Positions 23,834 to 32,530 of a stretch of 54,377 bases of DNA are shown piece after piece (the stretch's first letter is position 1; every line of letters begins with the position of its first letter). A program made the translations under genes and the position numbers. The notes below the pieces were generated by a model. It saw nothing but the letters and a program-made list of their open reading frames with translations. It was not told the origin of the DNA and ran no database searches. Origin of the DNA: JBBSHE01 sp038253325 (GTDB lineage: Bacteria; Actinomycetota; Actinomycetes; Propionibacteriales; Nocardioidaceae); assembly GCA_038253325.1 (NCBI GenBank), contig JBBSHE010000020.1:1-54377 (forward strand). The letters are read 5' to 3'.

Positions 23834-25603
23834 CTAGCTGTAGGTGACGGTGATGGCACCCGTCGCCTTGTTGTACGTCATCGAGCCGCCGTGGAAACGA
23901 ACCAGCGACCCGGTGCTGGTCGCAACCATCTCCGACGTGGGGAGGCCGAGCCTTCCCTCGAACGAGCCGAGCGACCAGTACTTCGCCAGCATCGGACCGG
24001 TCAGAACGTGCGCCCCCGTCGAGTGCGAGTAGTAGATGTTCCCCTTCACGAAGCGGGCGAGCTGGACCGTGCCGTTGTTGAACCGCAGCACGTTCGTCCG
24101 GGGATAGCCGAGGTCGTGGAGGATCTCCCGACCGTGCAGGAACCGGGTCAGCACCGGCCCATTGACGAGTGTCCGCACACCGGTGTCCTTGCTGGAGTAC
24201 ATCCGGGCGGTCTGGAACACGGTCATGTGTCCGGTGCCGTTCTCCTGCTCCCCGACTCTGACCAGCCCGAGCGAGCTCTTCTGGGCGCCGCGGGCACGCC
24301 AGGCCCGCTCGATCGCGGTGTTCATCCGCGAGACGTAGGTCGTGACGGCGGCCCGCAGCGTCGGCAGGTACGCGTATCCGTAGGTGCCGGGGCAGGCCGT
24401 CGACATCACGTCTCGATGGCCCGAGATTCGAGTGATGGTCCGGTCGTAGATGAACGTCCGGCCGTAGCCGCTTTCGTACGCCGTACCCACCCGCCAACCG
24501 ACCAGCTTGATCAAGGCGGTCTTCATCGCCGTGCTCGGCTGAACAAGGTCGAAGTTCCCCATCATGGAGATGCCGGTGGTGTTGACGTTGTAGTTCCCCG
24601 AGTGGGCGCCACGCACCGGCCGGCGCATGCCACCCCGCCGACCCTCGAAGATGTTCCCGTACTTGTCGACGAGGAAGTTGTACGCGATGTCGCACCATCC
24701 TTGGGTCTGGGTGTGGTAGGCGTAGATGCTGCGAACAATTGCCGGCGACTGAGCGGCGGTGTACGTGTTGCTGGTGACCGTGTGGTGGATGATCACGGCC
24801 TTGAGCGCGGTGCCGTACTTCGGGGCCCAGCAGGCATCGCCGAGGCGCGGATCCGCCCCCCACTGGGCGCGAGTGATGATGCTCGGCATCCCCGGGAAGC
24901 CGGGCGTCGCGACGTTCGCGCTCGCGCTGCCCTTCGCCAGGACCGCGGCGCTCACCCCGTTCGCTCGCCGGCTGGCTTCCACGACCTGCGCGTCGGCCGC
25001 CGATGAACCAGGGTCGATCGTCGCCACCTGAAGGTCGTGCGGCGCCCGACCGTTCGTGGTGAATACGGCGACCTCGACGCCGGTGGCACCCGGAACCCAC
25101 AGGGGGTCTGTTCCCGGACGTGCCGACCGTTCAGTCTTCGCACTCGGCGCGTCGGTCGGGTCGTACCCCAGCCGCGCCCAGCCACTCCAGGCGCCCGCCG
25201 TCCGGGTCCGCGCGTAGACCATGATGCCGTCCGCCGTGCTCGTGCTGCTCCAGGTGACACCGACCAGCTGGAAGTCGTGCGTCCCGGTCCGCACGACGTG
25301 CGCGGCCAGCGGCCCGCGTGCCGAGGTCCCCGAGATGTTGCTCAGCCCGTCAACACCCGCCGCGGCGCGATTCGTACGCACCTGCGGGATCGGCGCGTTG
25401 CTGATGACGGGGGCGACCGGGTGCGGCGCCGTCGATGCGGCGGCGGCTCGCGCCGACATCGCCCCAGGTGGCACCGTCGCGGCGGCAGAGTGGGACGGCA
25501 GGTCGATCATGGCGACCACCAACGCGAACATTGCGAGCGCGACCGCACGCGTGACGAGAGTGCTCGGGAGGGGGCGGACGACGTTTTCGCGGCGGGACGG
25601 CAT
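23834..25603 (-). CDS. PGRP/amidase_2 N-acetylmuramoyl-L-alanine amidase with LGFP-like repeats
   Basis: The 589-aa secreted protein has a signal segment at about 15-40. The zinc amidase (PGRP) domain at about 240-410 has A-V-I-I-H-H-T (His273/274), S-G-H-R-D (His396) and A-C-P-G (Cys404) as likely zinc ligands. A second pair of Cys could form the family disulfide. Residues about 440-589 carry LGFP-like repeats, as in the next gene. It should cut the MurNAc-L-Ala bond of peptidoglycan. The ATG at 25603 follows GAGGAG by 6 nt. It is first in a two-gene operon. Confidence 0.9.
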   Translation of the reverse strand: MPSRRENVVRPLPSTLVTRAVALAMFALVVAMIDLPSHSAAATVPPGAMSARAAAASTAPHPVAPVISNAPIPQVRTNRAAAGVDGLSNISGTSARGPLAAHVVRTGTHDFQLVGVTWSSTSTADGIMVYARTRTAGAWSGWARLGYDPTDAPSAKTERSARPGTDPLWVPGATGVEVAVFTTNGRAPHDLQVATIDPGSSAADAQVVEASRRANGVSAAVLAKGSASANVATPGFPGMPSIITRAQWGADPRLGDACWAPKYGTALKAVIIHHTVTSNTYTAAQSPAIVRSIYAYHTQTQGWCDIAYNFLVDKYGNIFEGRRGGMRRPVRGAHSGNYNVNTTGISMMGNFDLVQPSTAMKTALIKLVGWRVGTAYESGYGRTFIYDRTITRISGHRDVMSTACPGTYGYAYLPTLRAAVTTYVSRMNTAIERAWRARGAQKSSLGLVRVGEQENGTGHMTVFQTARMYSSKDTGVRTLVNGPVLTRFLHGREILHDLGYPRTNVLRFNNGTVQLARFVKGNIYYSHSTGAHVLTGPMLAKYWSLGSFEGRLGLPTSEMVATSTGSLVRFHGGSMTYNKATGAITVTYS

Positions 25604-25759
25604 GGGACTCCTCGTCACCGACCTCACGAATTCTTTGCGAGTCGAGTGACCAATGTTATTGGTGTGACAACGAGGAACGATCATGCTCCCAAATGAGTAA
25701 TAGATCTACTACTTTGGGTAAATATTTATATGACACCAGGGTAATTACATCGTTGTTGT
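25604..25759 (-). promoter_or_regulatory. A/T-rich control region of the amidase-SpoIID operon
   Basis: A run at about 25680-25755 is strongly A/T-rich for this genome and contains two GGGTAA repeats and a TAAATATTTATA segment. A CCAAT-GTT-ATTGG inverted repeat lies at about 25651-25663. The next gene upstream, lpdA, is in the same direction, so this is a promoter for the cell-wall operon and perhaps the lpdA terminator. No exact -10/-35 pair can be assigned. Confidence 0.4.
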
Positions 25760-27145
25760 TCACGGCCTGGAATGCAGCCGGCGAGCCGCCTCCGCGATCG
25801 AGCCGGAAACCGACGGGTAAACCGTGAAGGAATGCGCCAGCTGGTCGACCGTGAGACGCTCTTGCACCGCCAGCGACACCGGGAAGATCAGCTCACTTGC
25901 ACGGGGGGCGACCACGACACCGCCGACGACGATCCCCGTCCCGGGACGGCAGAACAGCTTCACGAACCCGTCTCGCGTGCCTTGCATCTTGGCGCGGGCA
26001 TTTCCGGCGAGGGGAAGCATCACCGTCCGGGCGTTGATCTCGTGAGCGTCGACCGCCTGTTGCGACCAGCCGACGGTCGCGATCTCGGGATCGGTGAAGA
26101 CGTTGGAGGCCACCGCCTTCAGGTCGATCGGCTTGACCGCGTCGCCGAGCGCGTGCCACATGGCGATCCGTCCCTGCATGGCGGCGACCGACGCGAGCAT
26201 CAGCACGCCGGTGCAGTCACCGGCGGCGTATACCCCGCGCGCCGTCGTCCGGGAGACGCCGTCGGTACGGACGTACCCCGTGTCCGACGTTGCGGCACCC
26301 ACCAGCTCCAGACCGAGGTCGGCGGAGTTCGGTGTCGATCCGACGGCGAGCAAGCAGTGTGTGCCGGAGATCGTTCCCCCGTCGCCCAATGTGACGACGA
26401 CCTCGTCGCCGGAGCGGACGACAGCCTGCGCCCGCGAGCGGCTCAGCACCGTCATGCCGCGTCGACGCAGGACCTCTTGCAGAACGGTCGCGGCGTCCGC
26501 GTCCTCGCCGGGCAGCACCCGGTCACGGCTGCTCACCAGCACGACGTCGACGCCCAGCGCGTTGTAGGCGCTCGCGAACTCGGCGCCGGTCACTCCAGAG
26601 CCGACCACGATGAGCCGATCCGGGAGGTCGTCGATGTCGTAGACCTGCTCCCAGGTGAGGATCCGCTCGCCATCGGGAGTGGCCGTGGGAAGCACTCGTG
26701 GCCGGGCGCCGGTCGCGACCAGCACGACGTCGGCCGTCAGGCAGGTCGAGCGGCCACCGTCAGCAGAGGTCACCTCAACGGTGTCCGGTCCGGTCAGCCG
26801 CCCCGTCCCCGCGATCATCTCGACACCTTCGTCGGCGAGCCGCCGACCGATGTCAACCGACTGGCTGGTCGCGAGCCGCCTGACCCGCTGGTTGACGACC
26901 CGGAGGTCGACCCGGACCGGGCTCTTTCCTGCGTTGAAGCGAAGCCCGAGCTCGTCGCTCTCGTCGACCTGGTTCATCACCTCGGCGGTCGCCACCAGCG
27001 TCTTCGACGGGACGCAGTCGGTAAGCACCGCGGAGCCTCCCACCCCGTCCCGCTCGATCACCGTGACCTGGGCGCCCAGCTGGGCGCCGACGAGCGCGCC
27101 CTCGTAACCGCCGGGGCCGCCGCCGATGATCACCACACGCGTCAC
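25760..27145 (-). CDS. lpdA: LpdA-like NAD(P)H quinone reductase (flavoprotein disulfide reductase family)
   Basis: The 461-aa protein has FAD binding (I-G-G-G-P-G-G-Y-E near residue 7), NAD(P) binding (V-V-G-S-G-V-T-G-A-E-F), the G-D-C-T-G FAD motif and a C-terminal dimerisation domain. The active-site segment reads G-G-S-A-V-L-T-D-C-V-P-S-K; the first of the two redox cysteines of dihydrolipoamide dehydrogenase is missing. The same loss marks mycobacterial LpdA (Rv3303c), which reduces quinones. The GTG at 27145 is only 29 bp from the divergent GTG of the cyclotransferase. Confidence 0.9.
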   Translation of the reverse strand: MTRVVIIGGGPGGYEGALVGAQLGAQVTVIERDGVGGSAVLTDCVPSKTLVATAEVMNQVDESDELGLRFNAGKSPVRVDLRVVNQRVRRLATSQSVDIGRRLADEGVEMIAGTGRLTGPDTVEVTSADGGRSTCLTADVVLVATGARPRVLPTATPDGERILTWEQVYDIDDLPDRLIVVGSGVTGAEFASAYNALGVDVVLVSSRDRVLPGEDADAATVLQEVLRRRGMTVLSRSRAQAVVRSGDEVVVTLGDGGTISGTHCLLAVGSTPNSADLGLELVGAATSDTGYVRTDGVSRTTARGVYAAGDCTGVLMLASVAAMQGRIAMWHALGDAVKPIDLKAVASNVFTDPEIATVGWSQQAVDAHEINARTVMLPLAGNARAKMQGTRDGFVKLFCRPGTGIVVGGVVVAPRASELIFPVSLAVQERLTVDQLAHSFTVYPSVSGSIAEAARRLHSRP

Positions 27146-27174
27146 CTCGACACGGTAGCGATACCCTGCACCTC
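27146..27174. promoter_or_regulatory. 29-bp overlapping divergent promoters, lpdA and cyclotransferase
   Basis: TACCGT on the minus strand (27152-27157) is 6 nt from the lpdA GTG. TACCCT on the plus strand (27162-27167) is 7 nt from the other GTG. GGTAGCGATACC at 27155-27166 is a partial palindrome spanning both boxes. Neither start has a Shine-Dalgarno sequence, so both messages would be leaderless and their promoters must overlap. Confidence 0.55.
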
Positions 27175-27624
27175 GTGCTTTACGCGGCGTACGGGTCCAA
27201 CATGGACCCCGCCCGGATGTCGCGGCGCTGTCCACATTCACCGGCCCGTGGCGGAGGCTGGCTGGTCGGCTGGCGGTTCACGTTCGGTGGCGAGGACATC
27301 GGCTGGGAGGGTGCCCTCGCCACCGTCGTCCAGGATCCGACGTCGCAGGTGTTCGTCGCGCTCTACGACATCACCCGCGAGGACGAGGCCGATCTCGACG
27401 CCTGGGAGGGCGTGGACATCGGGCTGTACCGCAAGGTCAAGGTGCGCGTCGACACACTCGAGCGCACGCAGATGGCGTGGCTCTACGTCCTGGACGCCTA
27501 CGAGGGCGGCCTGCCGTCGGCCACCTACCTCGGTATGGTCAGCGAGGCGGCACTCGCTGCCGGCGCCCCCGACGACTACGTCGCCGAGCTACGCAGACGC
27601 GAGTGTCGCAGCACGGGCAGCTGA
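27175..27624 (+). CDS. Gamma-glutamylcyclotransferase (AIG2/GGCT-like)
   Basis: The 149-aa protein begins L-Y-A-A-Y-G-S-N-M, the substrate-binding loop of the GGCT fold, and has D-A-W-E-G-V-D near residue 81 with the likely catalytic Glu. The family opens gamma-glutamyl-amines or dipeptides to 5-oxoproline. Start GTG is set by the -10 box 7 nt away. It ends 10 bp before the convergent 770-aa gene. Confidence 0.85.
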   Translation: MLYAAYGSNMDPARMSRRCPHSPARGGGWLVGWRFTFGGEDIGWEGALATVVQDPTSQVFVALYDITREDEADLDAWEGVDIGLYRKVKVRVDTLERTQMAWLYVLDAYEGGLPSATYLGMVSEAALAAGAPDDYVAELRRRECRSTGS

Positions 27625-27634
27625 TCCGAGCCCA

Positions 27635-29947
27635 CTACCAGCGGCGAAGCGCCGGGAACCGTTCGCGAATCGCGCGGGCGCCTCGCCGCATCAGCCCGCG
27701 GCGGCGCTGCCGGTCCTGCTCCAGCCAGATCACGAAATCGGCGAACGCGGAGACCATGTCGTCGAGCCCTTGCGAAACGGTGAGGTCGGCGGGCTGGCCA
27801 CGGTCGAACGTGGCGCCCGATGGCATCAGCTCGGCCAGGTCGCCGACCACGTCGACGCCCGAGGCCGCGAGACCATCGACTCGCAGCCGTGACTCCCGCT
27901 CGTACCAGGTACGGTGCTGGGCCGGCAGCCGCAACGGGTTCTCCCCGGCCGGCGCGAGCACCTTTTCGGCGAGCCGGTCGCGGACCCAGATCTGGTAACC
28001 CGCTTCATCGACCCCCCGAGCCGCCAGGGCGGAATTGAGCCGACGAAGTACTTCACCACCGTGGACGCCGATCTCTCCGGCCGGAGCCGGCTCCGGATCG
28101 ATGGACCCGGGGTCGACGCCGAGAACGCCAGCGACCCGGTCCCACAGCTGGGCGAAGCCCTGAGTTTCCGGTTCGGGCGCGGTGACCACGTGCAGCTGTT
28201 CCGCCGGGAGGCGCGAGCGCCAAGGACGCAGGACGAGCAAGGGGTCCTCGGTCAGCCAGAAGTACGCGCCGGCGCGCCCGACCGTCGAGTTCGCGACGAT
28301 GCCGTCGAGGAAGAGGGGGAACGAGTCGGTGCCCTTCGCATAGAGCAGGTATCGCACCCAGGCCCGCCCGACCTGTTGGTCTAGGTCGGGGACCGTGACG
28401 ATCAGATGCACCGCCGCCGGCGCCAACGACTCGATTGCGCGGTCGACCATCTCCTGGCTGAGCGGGCTGAAGTGCTCGTGGGCGATCAGCCAGGTGCCCG
28501 GATTCTCCCGCACCTGGCGGGCCAGGTCCTCCCACGCATCCCGTTCGGCTCGGATCCCCGGATCGGTATCGACGTCGTGACGCAGGTCGAGTGCGGCGTA
28601 GAACTGCTCAAGGTCGTTTCGGCCGGCCAATCGGACGCCCTGTCCGGCGAGCGCCCGCGCCTGTGCCCACAGCATCGGGCGAACGCCTGGAAGCGGGCTG
28701 GCCGGTGTGCCCACGTACAGGAACACGGCATGGCCGCCGGGCTTGTTCGGATCGTGCGGGTCAACCCGCGCCGCCGCTGCGGGGACGTCGTTCGACACGC
28801 GTACGGGAGTGCTCACATCGATCTCCGGTTCGTGCTCGTTGGCAGCGGCCGGAACGGGCACGGGACCCGTTCCGGTGACCTCCCCGAGCTCGGCCTTCAG
28901 CTCGTCCTCACGCTCCCGTGCCTTTCGGAGGTGGTCGAGGAGGTCGCGGATGACGCTGACCGCGGCCCGGGCGACGTTGGCCTCGTCGGGCTCGGGCGCC
29001 GGGGGGCCCGGTACCGGGCGGAGATCAGCGAGGTCACCTGTTACGTGGAAGCCCCGACTCTCGATGTACGCGATGATCTCGTCCGTCCGGCGCTGCACCG
29101 ACTCGAAGTGCTGCTCTGGGAGACCCACCTTGCCGTCCCTGCCGGTGGCGACGAGCGACGTCTCGGCGACGTTGTGCTTGACGTACCAGCGATAGACCGG
29201 TACCGGGAAGTCCACCGGCAGCGATGCGTTGATGCGCTGAAGCAGATCCGCCTGGGAGACGCCGAGCCCGACGTTCGACTCGGCGCGGAATGGCTCGTAC
29301 GCGTCGGGGTCGATCCCGATCACGGCGCTGAACCGGCGCCACAACAGATCGGGATCGGACCCCCTGGGGGGCACCGTGACGATGTGGACGTTGCCCGGGT
29401 CGAGCTCGGCGGCCCACTTCTCGACGCAGATTCGTGGGTCCTGGCCCATCCAGACCTGCCGTGGCCCGAGCTTGTTGCCCGGGTCGTCGAGCCGCTCGAG
29501 GAAGGCGTCGAAGCTGATCCGCGCACCGTTCTTCAGCTCCTCCTGCCAGATGGCGGGCACCTGTCGCCCGAGATCTCGAGCCGTGAAGACGACGTGGATG
29601 TCGCGGCCATCGAGCGCCGCCCGAGCGCGCGCCACATCGGCCGGAGTGGCCCACGCCAGCAGTTCCGAGGACAAGATGGCGTCCAGCTCGGAGCCCATGA
29701 TCCGGTCCACGACGCGGTGCCAGATTCCCGCGTAGTTGTTGCGCTCCGACGGCTGGGGCGGGATCCCCCTGAGGTCGAGCGCGACCTGGTGCTGGGCGAA
29801 CATCCGGCCGGGGACCAGCAGGTTGCCGTTCTTCGCGAGCGTCTTCGTGTTGTGCTGCAGGCGCTGCTGGAGGTACGTCGTACCGGTCTTGGGCGCACCG
29901 ATGTGCAGGAAGACTCGGCGCGGTGGCGACGAGCGGTCAGTGTTCAT
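27635..29947 (-). CDS. Tandem sulfotransferase-like protein; second domain lacks a P-loop
   Basis: The 770-aa protein has two homologous halves. Domain 1 (about 11-311) has the PAPS loop A-P-K-T-G-T-T (18-24) and A-R-D-L-G-R, though the Ser expected after it is Ala/Pro. A linker with a charged helix (about 322-356) follows. Domain 2 (about 407-709) repeats the same blocks (V-F-L-Y-V-G; H-V-V-T-A-P; L-R-R-L-N; V-V-G-D-L-A-E-L-M-P) but the P-loop is replaced by T-P-A-S-P-L-P-G. It is therefore likely an inactive copy. No signal peptide is present. It is related to the protein at 215-1498. Product and acceptor are unknown. Confidence 0.8.
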   Translation of the reverse strand: MNTDRSSPPRRVFLHIGAPKTGTTYLQQRLQHNTKTLAKNGNLLVPGRMFAQHQVALDLRGIPPQPSERNNYAGIWHRVVDRIMGSELDAILSSELLAWATPADVARARAALDGRDIHVVFTARDLGRQVPAIWQEELKNGARISFDAFLERLDDPGNKLGPRQVWMGQDPRICVEKWAAELDPGNVHIVTVPPRGSDPDLLWRRFSAVIGIDPDAYEPFRAESNVGLGVSQADLLQRINASLPVDFPVPVYRWYVKHNVAETSLVATGRDGKVGLPEQHFESVQRRTDEIIAYIESRGFHVTGDLADLRPVPGPPAPEPDEANVARAAVSVIRDLLDHLRKAREREDELKAELGEVTGTGPVPVPAAANEHEPEIDVSTPVRVSNDVPAAAARVDPHDPNKPGGHAVFLYVGTPASPLPGVRPMLWAQARALAGQGVRLAGRNDLEQFYAALDLRHDVDTDPGIRAERDAWEDLARQVRENPGTWLIAHEHFSPLSQEMVDRAIESLAPAAVHLIVTVPDLDQQVGRAWVRYLLYAKGTDSFPLFLDGIVANSTVGRAGAYFWLTEDPLLVLRPWRSRLPAEQLHVVTAPEPETQGFAQLWDRVAGVLGVDPGSIDPEPAPAGEIGVHGGEVLRRLNSALAARGVDEAGYQIWVRDRLAEKVLAPAGENPLRLPAQHRTWYERESRLRVDGLAASGVDVVGDLAELMPSGATFDRGQPADLTVSQGLDDMVSAFADFVIWLEQDRQRRRGLMRRGARAIRERFPALRRW

Positions 29948-30008
29948 TGCGGGTCACAGCGTAGCGACCCGTTCCGGGGTCGATGGCGCCAGACGATACC
30001 GTCTGCTG
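29948..30008. promoter_or_regulatory. Divergent promoters, sulfotransferase-like gene and PNP
   Basis: TACCGT (29997-30002) lies 6 nt before the PNP GTG, fitting a leaderless message. On the minus strand TACGCT (29958-29963) lies 10 nt before the ATG of the 770-aa gene. No Shine-Dalgarno sequence is seen at either. Confidence 0.45.
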
Positions 30009-30809
30009 GTGACCGGACCCGCGCCGTACGAACGTGCCGCCCGCGCCGCCGACGCGTTGCGGGTCGCAACCGGGGTCGAGCGTCACGACGTCGCCGTGGT
30101 GGCCGGGTCGGGCTGGCTCCCGGCCGCCGACCTGATCGGCGAGACCGCCGCGGACCTGCCGACCACCGACCTACCCGGTTTCGCCGCACCGGCCGTGCAC
30201 GGCCATGCCGGCCGGATCCGCTCCGTCGATGTCGGGGGAAGGCACGTGCTCGTCTTCCTGGGTCGTACGCACTACTACGAGGGAATGGGTGTCGAGGCCG
30301 TCGTCCACGGCGTGCGTACCGCCGCCGCGGCCGGCTGCCGCGCGGTCGTGCTCACGAACGGCTGCGGCGGCCTGAACCCCGACTGGGCGCCCGGCACATT
30401 GGTGCTGATCTCCGACCACATCAACCTGACCGGTGCATCGCCCGTCGCCGGTGCGAACTTCGTCGACCTGACCGACCTGTACACCCCTCGGTTGCGCGAC
30501 CTGTGCCGCTCGCACGACCCCTCACTCGACGAGGGGGTCTATGTGCAGTTCCCCGGACCCCACTACGAGACACCGGCGGAGGTCCGGATGACCGGCATCC
30601 TCGGCGGTCACCTGGTCGGGATGTCGACCGCCCTCGAGGCGATCGCCGCCCGCGAAGCGCAGCTGGATGTGCTCGGGATCTCCCTGGTGACGAACCTCGC
30701 CGCCGGAATCTCCGAAGCGCCACTCGACCACGGGGAGGTACTCGCCGCAGGACGGGCCGCCGCGACCCGGATGGGCGACCTGCTGGCCGCCGTACTGCCG
30801 GAGGTCTGA
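30009..30809 (+). CDS. Purine nucleoside phosphorylase
   Basis: The 266-aa enzyme splits purine (deoxy)nucleosides with phosphate to base and (deoxy)ribose 1-phosphate. Signature residues include A-V-V-A-G-S-G-W (phosphate), G-R-T-H-Y-Y-E-G, T-N-G-C-G-G-L-N, F-P-G-P-H-Y-E-T-P-A-E, G-M-S-T-A-L-E-A and V-T-N-L-A-A-G, all of the trimeric PNP/MTAP family. The GTG at 30009 is placed by the -10 box. Four bases separate it from the next gene, a phosphosugar mutase, so the sugar phosphate can be isomerised at once. Confidence 0.93.
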   Translation: MTGPAPYERAARAADALRVATGVERHDVAVVAGSGWLPAADLIGETAADLPTTDLPGFAAPAVHGHAGRIRSVDVGGRHVLVFLGRTHYYEGMGVEAVVHGVRTAAAAGCRAVVLTNGCGGLNPDWAPGTLVLISDHINLTGASPVAGANFVDLTDLYTPRLRDLCRSHDPSLDEGVYVQFPGPHYETPAEVRMTGILGGHLVGMSTALEAIAAREAQLDVLGISLVTNLAAGISEAPLDHGEVLAAGRAAATRMGDLLAAVLPEV

Positions 30810-30813
30810 TCCC

Positions 30814-32466
30814 ATGCCGCACCCACCCGACGGTCTGATCGAGGCGGCAACGCGCTGGATCGCCGACGATCCGGACCCCCAGACGCGCGCGGAGCTGGGA
30901 GCGCTCGTCGACCGGTCTCGCTCGGAGCCCGCAGCCGCGGCCGAGCTCGCCGACCGTTTCGCCGGCACCTTGGAGTTCGGCACGGCCGGCCTGCGGGGGG
31001 AGGTCGCCGCCGGGCCGAACCGGATGAACCGTGCCGTCGTGGTGAGGGCAGCCGCCGGACTGGCTGCGTACCTCCTGGCGACCGTCCGCAGCGGCACCGT
31101 CGTGATCGGCTTCGACGCCCGGAACAAGTCGGGTGAGTTCGCGAGCGACACCGCGGAGGTCATCCGTGGCGCCGGACTCGGCGTCGTGCTGCTGCCCGAG
31201 CCGCTGCCGACACCGGTGCTCGCATTCGCGATCCGACAGCTCGGCGCTGTCGCCGGCGTGATGGTCACCGCCTCCCACAACCCGCCACGAGACAACGGCT
31301 ACAAGGTGTACCTCGACGACGGCTCCCAGATCGTGCCGCCGGCAGACCGCGAGATCGCCGGCCGGATAGCGGCCGCCCCGTCAGCCCGTGAGGTGCCCCG
31401 CGGACAGGGCTGGGAGGTGGCGGGTCCCGAGCTTCTCGATGCGTACGTCGCCTCGGTCGCGTCGCTCGTCGATCCGGCCACACCCCGGGACCTGCGCATC
31501 GTCTACACCCCGTTGCACGGCGTCGGCGACGCGACGGTCCGGCGCGTACTCGCTGCGGCCGGATTCGCGTCGCCCATCGTCGTTCGGCAGCAACAGGCGC
31601 CCGACCCGGACTTTCCGACCGTCTCGTTCCCGAACCCGGAGGAGCCGGGGGCGATGGACCTCGCGACGGCGCTCGCCACCGAACGGTCAGCCGACATCGT
31701 GATCGCGAACGACCCCGACGCGGACCGGTGCGCCGTCGCGGTGCCGACCGTACGTGGCTGGCGGATGCTGCGTGGGGACGAGCTCGGAGCCGTACTCGCG
31801 CAGGAGATCACCGCGGATCAGTCCAACGGCGTCCTCGCGACCACCATCGTCTCGTCCTCGCTGTTGTCCCGGCTCGCGGCGGCGCGCGGTTTCGCGTACG
31901 CCGAGACCCTGACCGGATTCAAGTGGATCGGCCGGGTACCCGGCCTCGTGTACGGCTATGAGGAGGCGCTCGGCTACTGCGTGGCACCGCACCTGGTCCG
32001 CGACAAGGACGGCATCTCGGCGCTGCTCGTCGTCGCGGCGGCCGCCGCCCGACTCAAGGCCGAGGGTCGGACCTTGCTCGACCTGCTCGACGACATCTAC
32101 CGCGAGTTCGGGGTACACGCGACCGACCAGCTCTCGATCCGCGTCGAGGACGTCGCATCCATCACCGCTGCGATGCAGCGGCTTCGCGCACGCCGGCCTT
32201 CGGTCCTCGGCGGGCTCGCCGTCGAAGGCATCGACGACCTGGCTGCTGGCGTCGACGGCCTGCCTCCGACGGAGGGCCTGCGTTACCGGCTGGAGCGTGA
32301 CAGCCGGGTCGTCGTACGGCCCTCCGGGACCGAGCCGAAGCTGAAGTGCTACCTCGAGGTCGTCGTCGCCGGCGATGACCGCGACGTGGCTGCGGGCCAG
32401 ATCGCCGCGGCCGGGCGCCTCGACGCGATCCGTGGCGACCTCGCGGCGATCCTGGCGATCAGGTGA
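30814..32466 (+). CDS. Alpha-D-phosphohexomutase family (phosphomannomutase/phosphopentomutase-like)
   Basis: The 550-aa protein has the four domains of the family: phosphoserine loop T-A-S-H-N-P (about residue 150), metal loop D-P-D-A-D-R, sugar-binding G-Y-E-E-A-L-G-Y, and phosphate-binding R-P-S-G-T-E-P-K. The long form is annotated phosphoglucomutase or phosphomannomutase (PgmB/ManB-type). Here it lies directly after PNP and near deoC, so conversion of (deoxy)ribose 1-phosphate to 5-phosphate is an attractive alternative. Sequence alone does not decide. Confidence 0.9.
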   Translation: MPHPPDGLIEAATRWIADDPDPQTRAELGALVDRSRSEPAAAAELADRFAGTLEFGTAGLRGEVAAGPNRMNRAVVVRAAAGLAAYLLATVRSGTVVIGFDARNKSGEFASDTAEVIRGAGLGVVLLPEPLPTPVLAFAIRQLGAVAGVMVTASHNPPRDNGYKVYLDDGSQIVPPADREIAGRIAAAPSAREVPRGQGWEVAGPELLDAYVASVASLVDPATPRDLRIVYTPLHGVGDATVRRVLAAAGFASPIVVRQQQAPDPDFPTVSFPNPEEPGAMDLATALATERSADIVIANDPDADRCAVAVPTVRGWRMLRGDELGAVLAQEITADQSNGVLATTIVSSSLLSRLAAARGFAYAETLTGFKWIGRVPGLVYGYEEALGYCVAPHLVRDKDGISALLVVAAAAARLKAEGRTLLDLLDDIYREFGVHATDQLSIRVEDVASITAAMQRLRARRPSVLGGLAVEGIDDLAAGVDGLPPTEGLRYRLERDSRVVVRPSGTEPKLKCYLEVVVAGDDRDVAAGQIAAAGRLDAIRGDLAAILAIR

Positions 32467-32506
32467 CGGTCGGCCGAGTGGCGATCCAACCAGGAGCCAT
32501 CGCGCT

Positions 32507-32521
32507 GCGGAGCGACTCCGC
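32507..32521. terminator. Short hairpin between convergent genes
   Basis: GCGGAG-CGA-CTCCGC is a perfect 6-bp stem with a 3-nt loop, between the converging mutase and PH-domain genes. It is GC-rich with no U-tract; a bidirectional terminator is the likely role. Confidence 0.5.
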
Positions 32522-32530
32522 GGGGAGTGA

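Noticed and set aside
25772..27892. 706-codon plus-strand open frame
   Set aside because: Shadow of lpdA on the other strand; no motif, and it runs through the cyclotransferase gene in another frame.
28406..30838. 810-codon plus-strand open frame
   Set aside because: Antisense shadow of the tandem sulfotransferase-like gene in high-GC DNA; the product is low-complexity Arg/Gly/Asp-rich without domain motifs.
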